Of a DNA stretch of 7,327 nt, positions 1 through 6,056 are shown one piece after another. The DNA comes from Anaerolineae bacterium. GTDB lineage: Bacteria > Chloroflexota > Anaerolineae > UBA1429. The DNA lies in assembly GCA_016928125.1 (NCBI GenBank), contig JAFGLK010000327.1, positions 1 to 7,327 of the forward strand. The letters run 5' to 3'. The notes below the pieces were generated by a model. It made no database searches and was not told where the DNA came from. It was given only the letters and a program-made list of their open reading frames with translations. The position numbers were made by a program, and so were the translations under genes. Position 1 is the first letter of the stretch. Each line of letters opens with the position of its first letter.

Positions 1-881
1 GTCAGAAAGCGCACCTTGTGGGTGGTGCGCGCCATCAGGTCGGCGCCCTCGGCGATCTTGAGCACCCAGGCGTAGTACTGCTCGACCAACTCGCGCGTTG
101 GCGCGCGCACATAATACCAACTGCGGGCGTAGGCTGGCACCACGTTGGGCTCGTGGCCGCCTGCCTCGATCACATAGTGCATGCGCGTCTCTTGGACCAC
201 ATGCTCGCGCATATAGTTCACGCCGATGTTCATCAGTTCCACGGCGTCCAGGGCACTGATGCCCTGCTCGGGCGACCCGCCGGCGTGGCTGGCCTTGCCG
301 TAGAACTCGAACTTGACCGAGTTCATGGCGTTGCCGCTGCCCAGGCCGACCGAGTTGGTCGATCCGGGATGGTGTCCCAGACAGGCGTCCAGCCCGTCAA
401 AGATCCCGTCGCGGACCATAAAGACCTTGCCCACCAAGGTCTCCTCAGCCGGACAGCCGAAGCATTTGATCGTGCCCGGCAGGTGCAGCGCCTCCATGGC
501 CGCTTTGGCTGCCAGAGCGCCGCCCAGGGCGGCGGTGGCATAGCCGCAATGGCCGCAGCCATGGCCAGCGCCGCCCTCCACGGCCGGTTCACGATAGGGG
601 ACCGCCTTTTGCGAAAGCTCCGGCAGGGCGTCCAACTCGGCCATCATGCCGATCAACGGTGATCCCGAGCCGTACGTCGCCACGAACGCGGAGGGCATCC
701 CCGCCACGCCGCGCTCCACGGCAAAGCCGTGTTCCTCAAGGATGTCCGCTAGCCGCTTGCCCGCCTTGAGCTCCTGCAGACCCACCTCCGGGTTCTGCCA
801 CAGGAACTGATGGGTGTCGACAAGCAGGGGCTTGTGGGCCTCCACCCACTCGATCGCGATCTGTTTTCCCTGTTCCGCCAT
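1..881 (-). CDS. M20-family amidohydrolase, AbgB-like (partial, 3' end off window)
   Basis: This is the N-terminal 293 residues of a zinc-type amidohydrolase/peptidase of the M20 family. It most resembles AbgB, a subunit of p-aminobenzoyl-glutamate hydrolase, which cleaves amide bonds of N-acyl amino acids in the cytosol. The protein starts MAEQGKQIAIEWVEAHKP. Visible M20 signatures are AELDALPE (about 81-88), GHGCGH (106-111, with metal-ligand type C109 and H111), CPAEE (143-147, catalytic/metal glutamates) and GHHPG (169-173). GKASHAGGSP (195-204) and the ALDAVELMNIGVNYMREH stretch (210-227) are very AbgB-like. Full-length AbgB is about 480 residues, so roughly 60% is present. The ATG at 881 has AGAGGAGG six bases upstream. 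It is transcribed away from all the other genes and probably not functionally tied to them. The family is confident; the substrate is not, since many M20D enzymes share these motifs. The usual HACGHN motif is HGCGHC here. Confidence 0.93.
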   Translation of the reverse strand, partial: MAEQGKQIAIEWVEAHKPLLVDTHQFLWQNPEVGLQELKAGKRLADILEEHGFAVERGVAGMPSAFVATYGSGSPLIGMMAELDALPELSQKAVPYREPAVEGGAGHGCGHCGYATAALGGALAAKAAMEALHLPGTIKCFGCPAEETLVGKVFMVRDGIFDGLDACLGHHPGSTNSVGLGSGNAMNSVKFEFYGKASHAGGSPEQGISALDAVELMNIGVNYMREHVVQETRMHYVIEAGGHEPNVVPAYARSWYYVRAPTRELVEQYYAWVLKIAEGADLMARTTHKVRFL

Positions 882-887
882 GAGCTG

Positions 888-895
888 CCTCCTCT
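888..895 (-). promoter_or_regulatory. Ribosome binding site for the amidohydrolase
   Basis: On the minus strand the sequence reads AGAGGAGG followed by six bases and then the ATG. This is a strong Shine-Dalgarno at good spacing and fixes the start of the amidohydrolase at 881. Confidence 0.8.
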
Positions 896-912
896 GGTCC
901 ATGCTGGCATCA

Positions 913-941
913 ACCTTATCCATCTCGCGCGCCCCCGTCAA
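913..941 (-). promoter_or_regulatory. Candidate sigma70-type promoter for the amidohydrolase
   Basis: The minus strand has TTGACG (936-941) as a -35 element, a 17-base spacer, and TAAGGT (913-918) as a -10 element. That would place the transcript start near 906 and leave about 25 bases of leader containing the ribosome binding site. The -35 matches the consensus at five of six positions and the -10 at three of six. It sits inside a small inverted repeat (GCCCC/GGGGC flanking the -35), which could be an operator but may be chance. Confidence 0.45.
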
Positions 942-1025
942 GGGGCTGCTCTCCCTATCCCTCAGCTGCCTGCCGTTGGCCCATCGCCTTGCCGCAGGCG
1001 AGCGGAGTGATCGGCCCGCCAGCTT

Positions 1026-1053
1026 TTGCCCTCGTCAGACTATGCACTATAAT
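1026..1053 (+). promoter_or_regulatory. Candidate promoter with perfect TATAAT, placed for a leaderless transcript
   Basis: TTGCCC (1026-1031) is followed by a 16-base spacer and a perfect TATAAT (1048-1053). The ATG at 1060 begins seven bases after the end of the -10 box, which is where transcription would start. This is the geometry of leaderless genes, where the mRNA begins at the start codon. It makes the in-frame ATG at 1042 unlikely as a start, since that codon lies upstream of and partly beside the -10 element. Confidence 0.55.
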
Positions 1054-1059
1054 GTCATC

Positions 1060-3159
1060 ATGCTGCACAAGCTCTTGAGCGTCATGCCGTGGGTGGCAGC
1101 CACGTCAGGTATACACTCTTTCAGGCCGTCCGCGCTGTTGTGGGGCGGCCTCTTTTTTGCTCTCCTGAGCGTTCTCAGCCTGGGGTTCAGTGGGTGCCAG
1201 CAGAAGGCCGCGACCGTGGCGCAGGCCAGCGTCTCGCCAACGCTCCACCCCCCGACTGCCACGCCCACGGCCTGCGCGGTCACGGTGCGCGCCATCTCGA
1301 CCCCTGCCGAGGTGGGGATCATCATCGACGGCACCCCCAGCGGACGGACGCCGCGCAACCTGGAGATACCGCCCGGGCAGCACACACTCCGTCTTGAGGA
1401 GCCCGGCTACAGCCCGGCCACGATTCTTGTGGATGCTCGCTGCGGTCAGGCCGTCCAAATCGCCGAATCGTTACGCGATAGCGCCCCGCCCGAGGTTTCG
1501 CTGCAGCCTTTGCCGGCGGGTGTCGCGCCTGAAGATGGGCTCAAGATCATCGCCGAGGCGCGCGATAACGCGTCGGTGGCGCAGATGGCGCTTTTTTTGG
1601 ATGATCGCCTGGTCTACCGGGTGAATGGGAACACCCTGAGACACAATCTCGATACGCGCCGCCTATCACCAGGGTCACACCGGATCGCCGTGGAGGCGCG
1701 CGATGGCGAGGGCAACGCCGGCCGTGCGTTGGGGTATTTCGAGTTGCTCGCGCCCACGGCTGCGGCCATCGTCGAGAGCCCGAGCTCAACTCCGACGCGC
1801 ACCGCGACCGAGATCGCCTCGCCTATCACCAGTCCCACCGCGAACCCCACCGCCAGCCCGACGCCGTATCCAAGCGTCGAGGTCAGCTGGGCTGAGCGGA
1901 CCATCTCGACCTATGCCTATGAGCAGGCGCTCTACACCGATCCAAACAAGGCCGGCCATCCTTATCCGCTTCTGCATCGGGATCGCGTGGGTCCTGCCGA
2001 GCCGCACAGCTACGAGGTCGTGCTGCTGCGGAACGAGTATCTCGAACTGACCATCCTGCCCGAGCTGGGCGGCCGCATCTACCAGTGCCGCTTTCTCCCT
2101 ACAGGCCAGGATCTGCTATACAACAATTCGGTGATCAAACCCACCCACTGGGGGCCAGAGGATCAGGGCTGGTGGCTGGCCGTGGGCGGGATCGAGTTCT
2201 GCCTCCCGGTGAACGAGCACGGCTATGTGACGGCCGAGCCTTGGGACGTCGAGGTTGAGCGACACGCGGATGGGGCGGCCACGCTGGTCCTGAGCATTCT
2301 CGAAAAGAGCCGGGAGATCGAGGCCCGCGTCGCGGTCACGCTGCGGCCGGCGGAGGCCGCCTTTACGATTGACTCAACCTTGACCAACGCCAGCTCCCAG
2401 CCCCAGTCGCTCCAATATTGGATCAATGCCATGCTCTCGCCTGGATCTCCCAGTGTGCAGCCCAGCTTGCGCTTTGACTACCCTGCTTCCGAGGTGATCA
2501 TCCACAGTCGGGGCGATCGTGGGCTGCCGGAGGCCGGTCAGCGCATGGCTTGGCCGATCTACGGCGGCCGGAACCTGAGCCGCTACGAGACCTGGCGCGA
2601 TTGGTTAGGCCTATTCGCCCCCGAACTCGATGTGCCCTTTACCGTGGTGTATGACGAGGCCACGCAGATCGGGATGCTGCGCGCCTTTCCCCCCGAGATC
2701 GCGCGCGGCGTCAAACTGTTTGGCTTTGGGCTCGGCTTTGGTGATGCAGGCGCCTATACCGATGATGGCTCGCAGTATGTCGAGATGTGGGGCGGACTGA
2801 CGCCTACCTTTTGGGATGACGCGATCCTCGCTCCTCAGGAGGATGTGGGATGGGTCGAGACCTGGTATCCAGTGGTGGGGTGCGGGCCGATCTCAGCCGC
2901 CAACGAGCAGGCGGCCCTTGCCGTCGCTCAACGCGATGGCTACCTTGAGATCTGTGTCTACGCGCCACGTGACCGTGCCTGGGAGTTGGAAGTGCGCGGT
3001 GACGATCAGGTCCTGCTCAGAGAACCCTTTGAGGTGCGACCGGGGAAGCCCTATTGTACCCGCGGCCCGCTCGCCGGGAACTTGCATGCCGCCGTCGGCG
3101 TCCGTATCCTAGATGCTTCGGGGCGAAGCATCCTATCTTTTGGCGCCGCAGGTGGGTGA
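1060..3159 (+). CDS. Surface lipoprotein with PEGA, Ig-like and DUF5107 domains
   Basis: This is a 699-residue exported protein of unknown function. Residues 1-46 form a long lipoprotein signal: basic and polar up to R22, then a hydrophobic run from 25 to 44, then FSGC with C46 as the lipid-modified cysteine. A TPTATPT-type linker follows (59-71). Next come a PEGA-type domain (about 75-135: VGIIIDGTPSGRTPRNLEI, with PGQHTLRLEEPGYSP after it), an Ig-like domain (about 143-229) and a second S/P/T-rich linker (240-272). Residues about 310-610 are DUF5107-like, a galactose-mutarotase-type beta fold; LTILPELGGRIYQC (330-343) and GGIEFCLPVNEHG (376-388) are characteristic. The design suggests a carbohydrate-binding or processing domain held off the membrane by stalk domains. 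The start at 1060 was chosen from the TATAAT spacing. ATG 1084 is an alternative that still gives a complete signal peptide. Longer in-frame extensions to 814 would overlap the promoter region and the divergent gene. Substrate and activity are unknown. Confidence 0.85.
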   Translation: MLHKLLSVMPWVAATSGIHSFRPSALLWGGLFFALLSVLSLGFSGCQQKAATVAQASVSPTLHPPTATPTACAVTVRAISTPAEVGIIIDGTPSGRTPRNLEIPPGQHTLRLEEPGYSPATILVDARCGQAVQIAESLRDSAPPEVSLQPLPAGVAPEDGLKIIAEARDNASVAQMALFLDDRLVYRVNGNTLRHNLDTRRLSPGSHRIAVEARDGEGNAGRALGYFELLAPTAAAIVESPSSTPTRTATEIASPITSPTANPTASPTPYPSVEVSWAERTISTYAYEQALYTDPNKAGHPYPLLHRDRVGPAEPHSYEVVLLRNEYLELTILPELGGRIYQCRFLPTGQDLLYNNSVIKPTHWGPEDQGWWLAVGGIEFCLPVNEHGYVTAEPWDVEVERHADGAATLVLSILEKSREIEARVAVTLRPAEAAFTIDSTLTNASSQPQSLQYWINAMLSPGSPSVQPSLRFDYPASEVIIHSRGDRGLPEAGQRMAWPIYGGRNLSRYETWRDWLGLFAPELDVPFTVVYDEATQIGMLRAFPPEIARGVKLFGFGLGFGDAGAYTDDGSQYVEMWGGLTPTFWDDAILAPQEDVGWVETWYPVVGCGPISAANEQAALAVAQRDGYLEICVYAPRDRAWELEVRGDDQVLLREPFEVRPGKPYCTRGPLAGNLHAAVGVRILDASGRSILSFGAAGG
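3112..3141 (+). terminator. Intrinsic-terminator-like hairpin inside the lipoprotein 3' end
   Basis: A perfect 9-base inverted repeat (GATGCTTCG at 3112-3120, CGAAGCATC at 3124-3132) with a GGG loop is followed by TATCTTTT (3134-3141). It lies within the last 16 codons of the lipoprotein gene and before the start of the next gene, so it could reduce read-through into that gene. The T-run is interrupted, so it may act as an attenuator or only as an mRNA 3'-end stabiliser. It could also be a coincidence of coding sequence, but a perfect 9/3/9 stem followed by T-rich sequence is uncommon. Confidence 0.45.
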
Positions 3160-3196
3160 TGGCGCGAGTAGATGACGCCGAACGTCAGGCGTCGAC

Positions 3197-3201
3197 GGAG
3201 G
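3197..3201 (+). promoter_or_regulatory. Ribosome binding site that decides the zinc-ribbon protein start
   Basis: GGAGG lies eight bases before the ATG at 3210, which begins MRCPKCGH. This is better spaced than the GGTGGG directly before the alternative in-frame ATG at 3159. That ATG overlaps the upstream TGA as TGATG. Zinc-ribbon proteins of this kind usually begin M-x-C-P-x-C-G, which also favours 3210. Confidence 0.6.
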
Positions 3202-3209
3202 CAGGGGCC

Positions 3210-4565
3210 ATGCGTTGTCCCAAATGTGGACACCGAATCGCTGGACGATCGCTCTTTTGCTCCAACTGTGGGCATCGACTACAACTGCAGGCTACCAAGC
3301 TGCTCATTGACAAGCCGGCGCCGAGCTCGGAGCCTCTGCCTGTTCAAGAACGACAGGGTTGTGGCCTGAGCCTGGCCGTCATCGCCATCGCACTCGCAGT
3401 CATGGTGGCGATTGCTGGGGTGGGTGCGTTGGCGGTCTACTATGGTATGAATGACCGGGTACAGGCGGAGCAACAGGCCGCGAGTGAGCATTATCTGAAA
3501 GGGGTGAACCATGCGGAGCGAGGCGAACTCGAGTTAGCCGTGGCGGAGTTTGAGCTCGCGCTGCAGCTGGATCCCGGCCACACAGGGGCTGAGGCCGGTC
3601 TGAGCCAGGTGCGCCAAAGACTGCAGAGCCAGCCAACCGCGACGCCCATGCTGCTGGAGGAGACCAAGGCCGCTTACTATGAGGAGTTGCGGGGAGCCTT
3701 TGAAGCTGGCGAGTGGGAGCGCGTTTTCAGCATCGCGGATAGGCTTCTGGCATTGGACTCAGCCTACCAGCGCAGCCAGGTGGATGCGATCTTGTTCGAG
3801 GCCTTCTACCGAGCCGGGCTGCAGGCGGTTGAGGCGGCTCGTTTTGACGAGGCGATTCAGCTCTTCGATCGAGCTCTGGCCATGCAGCCGGACAACGCCC
3901 AACTGCAGCGCGTCAAGCGGCTTGCGAGCCTCTATGCGGCCGCTATGCAGCACTGGGGCACCGACTGGCCGCAGACTTTGGAGCCTTTGAGAACGCTCTA
4001 TGCGCTTGAGCCTGGCTATCGGGACGTGGAGCAAAGGTTGCACCTGGCTTATGTGGGCTATGGTGACGAGTTGACGGGTAGAGAGCAGTGGTGCGCGGCG
4101 GCAGACCAATATAGGCTCGCGCTCGAGGTGAATCGGTCAGCTCCTGGTGTGCTCACCAAGCACCAGGATGCGGTGGCCCGTTGCCAAAATGCGGCCTCCC
4201 CGTTGCCAGAGGCAAGCCGGGATGATGTAACCGACTCAGCCGAGGATCTGGGGGGAGGCACGACGACCCCTGGCATGTTTGTCGGCCAGACGCCAGGGTA
4301 CTCGGATATCGAGGCGCGCCGTATACTCGTTCGCGGCCAAGTATATGACCGCAACGGCGCCCCGCTCCAGAGTGTGCGCGTGCAGATTCGAGCCTGGGAC
4401 TGGAGCGCGCAGGCTGTAACCGACGCCAACGGGCAGTACGCTTTCGATGGATTGAGCAACCCAGTCACCTACACGCTCAGTCTGGTGGATCTGCCCAGCC
4501 GATCGGTTGATGTGGCGGGCGTCCTCGGCAAGCTATCTTGGGTAGATTTTCGCGAAGCTCGCTGA
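3210..4565 (+). CDS. Zinc-ribbon, single-TM, TPR protein with carboxypeptidase-regulatory-like C-terminus
   Basis: This is a 451-residue membrane protein with a modular design. Residues 3-20 form a zinc ribbon (C3-x2-C6 and C17-x2-C20). A linker follows, then one strong membrane helix (about 52-78, GLSLAVIAIALAVMVAIAG and onward). Outside the membrane are TPR-type helical repeats: about 91-124 (GELELAVAEFELALQLDPGH), about 197-230 (ARFDEAIQLFDRALAMQPDN) and a weaker one near 280-312. A glycine/threonine-rich linker (about 345-362) leads to a beta domain (about 373-450: VRGQVYDRNGAPLQSVRVQI, then TDANGQYAFDGL). That resembles the carboxypeptidase-regulatory-like/CNA-B group. The topology is probably ribbon in the cytoplasm and TPRs outside, so it may be a sensor or scaffold for envelope proteins. 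The product is unnamed. If translation begins at ATG 3159, the protein gains 17 residues and its start overlaps the lipoprotein stop as TGATG, which would couple the two. In either case it sits close behind the lipoprotein and probably shares its transcript. Confidence 0.85.
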   Translation: MRCPKCGHRIAGRSLFCSNCGHRLQLQATKLLIDKPAPSSEPLPVQERQGCGLSLAVIAIALAVMVAIAGVGALAVYYGMNDRVQAEQQAASEHYLKGVNHAERGELELAVAEFELALQLDPGHTGAEAGLSQVRQRLQSQPTATPMLLEETKAAYYEELRGAFEAGEWERVFSIADRLLALDSAYQRSQVDAILFEAFYRAGLQAVEAARFDEAIQLFDRALAMQPDNAQLQRVKRLASLYAAAMQHWGTDWPQTLEPLRTLYALEPGYRDVEQRLHLAYVGYGDELTGREQWCAAADQYRLALEVNRSAPGVLTKHQDAVARCQNAASPLPEASRDDVTDSAEDLGGGTTTPGMFVGQTPGYSDIEARRILVRGQVYDRNGAPLQSVRVQIRAWDWSAQAVTDANGQYAFDGLSNPVTYTLSLVDLPSRSVDVAGVLGKLSWVDFREAR

Positions 4566-4579
4566 GTTACGAACCCAAG
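4537..4579 (+). repeat. Inverted repeat across the stop codon of the TPR gene
   Basis: CTTGGGT (4537-4543) and ACCCAAG (4573-4579) are perfect 7-base complementary arms separated by 29 bases. The interval contains the palindrome TTCGCGAA and the stop codon at 4563-4565. There is no T-run after it, so it is not a standard intrinsic terminator. It could fold at the end of the TPR message or be chance. The following bases include AAGGAGAAAAG (4582 onward), a Shine-Dalgarno-like string with no start codon in range. No further gene or clear promoter is visible in the 91 bases before the next gene. Confidence 0.25.
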
Positions 4580-4656
4580 CCAAGGAGAAAAGAACTACTT
4601 TCCACAGCAAGATATGTGAATCTCAGCTGGCTTGAGTCTAGAGAGGAGCAGGAACA

Positions 4657-4977
4657 ATGGGATCAGGCACAGGCGCACCCAGGGAGGAGAAACGCATCAG
4701 CATCGAGATCCCGGCGGATCTGGAGGCCACGTATGCGAACTTTGCGGTCATCACCCACACCTCATCCGAGATCATCGTCGACTTTTGCCGTCTATTGCCC
4801 AATAGCCCGAAGACCAGGGTCTATGCGCGTGTTCTGATGACGCCGCAAAACGCCAAATCGCTCCAGCAAGCCCTGGCCACCAACCTGGCCAAGTATGAGG
4901 CTCAGTTTGGCGAGATCAAGACCTTGGATGACAAAGGATTCAGCGAGGAGCGCGTGCTCGGTTTTCGACATAGCTAG
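4657..4977 (+). CDS. DUF3467 family protein
   Basis: This is a 106-residue cytosolic protein that matches DUF3467 along its length. Recognisable stretches are ISIEIPADLEATYANFAVIT (about 14-33), the hydrophobic strand EIIVDFCRLLP (about 38-48) and ARVLMTPQNAKSLQQALATN (about 57-76). The last is followed by LAKYEAQFGEI. The family is small and found in bacteria and archaea, and its biochemical role is unknown as far as I know. There is no signal peptide or membrane segment. The start is supported by GAGGAG eight bases upstream (4643-4648). The translin gene begins 16 bases after its stop, so the two are very likely one transcription unit. The C-terminal 15 residues or so (TLDDKGFSEERVLGFRHS) extend past the family core. 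Confidence 0.88.
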   Translation: MGSGTGAPREEKRISIEIPADLEATYANFAVITHTSSEIIVDFCRLLPNSPKTRVYARVLMTPQNAKSLQQALATNLAKYEAQFGEIKTLDDKGFSEERVLGFRHS

Positions 4978-4993
4978 CGGAGGTGCCTGTTCC

Positions 4994-5674
4994 ATGCCCA
5001 ACTCCCGACTCTGCCCGAGTAACCTTGAGTCGATCGTCGAGCGTATTCGCGCCCATCTGGAGGACAAGAACCAGATTCGCGATCTGACCTTGGTGCGTTC
5101 GCGTTCTCTGATTCGGCTTTGCGCCAATAGCATCCGAGCCACCCATCGACACGACTTCGAAGATGCCCAGACGATCCTGGAGGAGGCCAAAGCGGCGGCG
5201 CGCACGATGTGCGGCGAGGCCGAAGCTTATCCAGACATCTACTTTAGCGGATACCTTCAGGACGCCATGAAAGAGCTGGCTGAGGCGGCCATCACCCTGG
5301 CCTTGGTCAAGGCCGATGAGCTGCCTGACCCAGAGGCCTTGGGCGTCGAATCTGCGCCCTATCTGAACGGGTTGGGCGAGGCTATGGGCGAGATGCGCCG
5401 CTTTGCGCTCGACGCGATTCGGCGCGGCAACACCGAAGAGGCCGAGAGACTGCTCGGCGTCATGGATGAGGTCTACAGCTACCTGGTCACCATCGACTTT
5501 CCCGATGCGCTCACATTAGGGCTACGGCGCACCACAGATATGGTGCGCGGCGTCACCGAGCGGACCCGCGGCGATCTCACCACCGCTGTGCGCCAGGAGA
5601 AGCTACAGGCCAGTCTGCAGGCGTTCGAGAAAAGGTTGGACACACGTCTTCATGACGAGACGACAGACAGCTGA
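4994..5674 (+). CDS. Translin family protein
   Basis: This is a 226-residue, almost wholly helical protein of the translin superfamily. Translins assemble into hollow oligomers that bind single-stranded RNA or DNA. The TRAX subunit and some archaeal members are also endoribonucleases. The family signature is clearest at PYLNGLGEAMGEMRRFALDA (about 122-141), which parallels the YLSGV...ELSRLSVNSV stretch of animal translin. RGNTEEAERLLGVMDEVYSYL (144-164) and the long C-terminal helix with MVRGVTERTRGDL (183-195) add support. KELAEA (93-98) supplies an ExxE pair (E94, E97) like the acidic pair of TRAX. The position where I expect a further acidic residue appears to be N146, so nuclease activity is uncertain. 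ATG 4994 was chosen because GGAGGT (4979-4984) lies nine bases upstream; in-frame upstream ATGs would overlap DUF3467 in another frame. Its 3' end overlaps the next gene by 23 bases, which suggests translational coupling. Confidence 0.88.
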   Translation: MPNSRLCPSNLESIVERIRAHLEDKNQIRDLTLVRSRSLIRLCANSIRATHRHDFEDAQTILEEAKAAARTMCGEAEAYPDIYFSGYLQDAMKELAEAAITLALVKADELPDPEALGVESAPYLNGLGEAMGEMRRFALDAIRRGNTEEAERLLGVMDEVYSYLVTIDFPDALTLGLRRTTDMVRGVTERTRGDLTTAVRQEKLQASLQAFEKRLDTRLHDETTDS

Positions 5675-5933
5675 GCCGGGGCGCGCCAATTCACCGGTGA
5701 TTACCGCCAGCGAGATCGGGCGCTATGTCTATTGTCGGCGCGCCTGGTGGCTAGAGCGCGTCCTCGGCTACCAGCCCGAGAACCGCCAGGCGCTCGAGCG
5801 CGGGTTGCGGCTTCACGAGGCGCATGGCGCTCGGGCCCGGGGTGCCGAGCGTCGGGTCCGGCTTGCCCGCTGGCTGCTGCTGGCCGCTCTGGGCTGTGCT
5901 TGTGCCCTGCTAATCAGCTGGCTTTATCGATAG
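5652..5933 (+). CDS. N-terminal half of a split, membrane-anchored Cas4/Dna2-like nuclease
   Basis: This 93-residue protein looks like the beginning of a Cas4/Dna2-type PD-(D/E)XK nuclease with the rest missing. VITASEIGRYVYCRRAWWLE (16-35) contains C28 in the context CRRAWWL, matching the lone N-terminal Fe-S cysteine of Cas4. ERGLRLHEAHG (49-59) is the G-x3-H motif I helix, with H55 as the metal-contacting histidine. The sequence then becomes basic (RARGAERRVRLAR, 61-73), enters a hydrophobic helix (about 74-91) and stops at LYR. The positive-inside rule puts the nuclease part in the cytoplasm. It lacks the PD, ExK and QxxxY motifs and the three C-terminal cysteines, all of which are in the gene at 6770-7321. 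The start at 5652 lies inside the translin gene; GTG 5697 is a possible alternative start. No strong ribosome binding site is visible, which fits coupling to translin. It could also be a decayed remnant, but the clean motif-plus-anchor design argues against that. Confidence 0.75.
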   Translation: MTRRQTAEPGRANSPVITASEIGRYVYCRRAWWLERVLGYQPENRQALERGLRLHEAHGARARGAERRVRLARWLLLAALGCACALLISWLYR

Positions 5934-5936
5934 CTA

Positions 5937-5970
5937 CCTGACTCAGGCCATTACGAGATCAGCATGGCCT
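5937..5970 (+). repeat. Small palindrome and hairpin after the first nuclease half
   Basis: Just after the stop of the first nuclease half there is an 11-base palindrome (CCTGACTCAGG, 5937-5947). It overlaps a 7-base inverted repeat (AGGCCAT at 5945-5951, ATGGCCT at 5964-5970, loop 12 bases). The two structures are mutually exclusive. No T-run follows, so termination is doubtful. It lies upstream of the candidate promoter of the next gene and could be an operator or chance. Confidence 0.25.
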
Positions 5971-5997
5971 ACAGTGGAGCGCTGTGTGGAATATGGC

Positions 5998-6026
5998 TTG
6001 ACCTGGGTTCACAGCATGGGTAGGCT
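5998..6026 (+). promoter_or_regulatory. Candidate sigma70-type promoter for the L,D-transpeptidase
   Basis: TTGACC (5998-6003) is followed by a 17-base spacer and TAGGCT (6021-6026). The -35 matches the consensus at five of six positions and the -10 at three of six. It would start transcription near 6033, immediately before the strong ribosome binding site. This suggests the transpeptidase can be expressed independently of the upstream translin/nuclease run. Confidence 0.4.
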
Positions 6027-6034
6027 CTTTGCTG

Positions 6035-6045
6035 AAGGAGGTGAT
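6035..6045 (+). promoter_or_regulatory. Unusually complete Shine-Dalgarno sequence
   Basis: AAGGAGGTGAT is an 11-base perfect complement to the usual bacterial 16S rRNA 3' end. It ends 11 bases before the ATG at 6057. The GGAGG core is 15 bases from the ATG, somewhat longer than ideal. No in-frame start lies closer. It points to strong translation of the transpeptidase. Confidence 0.7.
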
Positions 6046-6056
6046 AGGACGTAAGC

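Noticed and set aside
18..662. Long plus-strand open frame of 214 codons
   Set aside because: It is antisense to the amidohydrolase, which has clear M20 motifs, a start and a ribosome binding site on the minus strand. The plus-strand translation shows no recognisable domain.
814..1059. In-frame extension of the lipoprotein reading frame upstream of 1060
   Set aside because: It would overlap the divergent amidohydrolase start and both promoters, and would place the lipoprotein signal far inside the protein. The extension has no signal-like or domain-like content.
1660..1832. 13-base direct repeat CGCCTATCACCAG at 1660-1672 and 1820-1832
   Set aside because: There are only two copies, both inside the lipoprotein coding sequence, with no flanking inverted repeats or other sign of a mobile element or regulatory array. 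Probably chance in GC-rich coding sequence.
3054..3209. Extension of the zinc-ribbon gene upstream to 3054
   Set aside because: It would lie inside the lipoprotein coding region. The CPxCG motif at the N-terminus and the GGAGG site support 3210; 3159 remains the only serious alternative.
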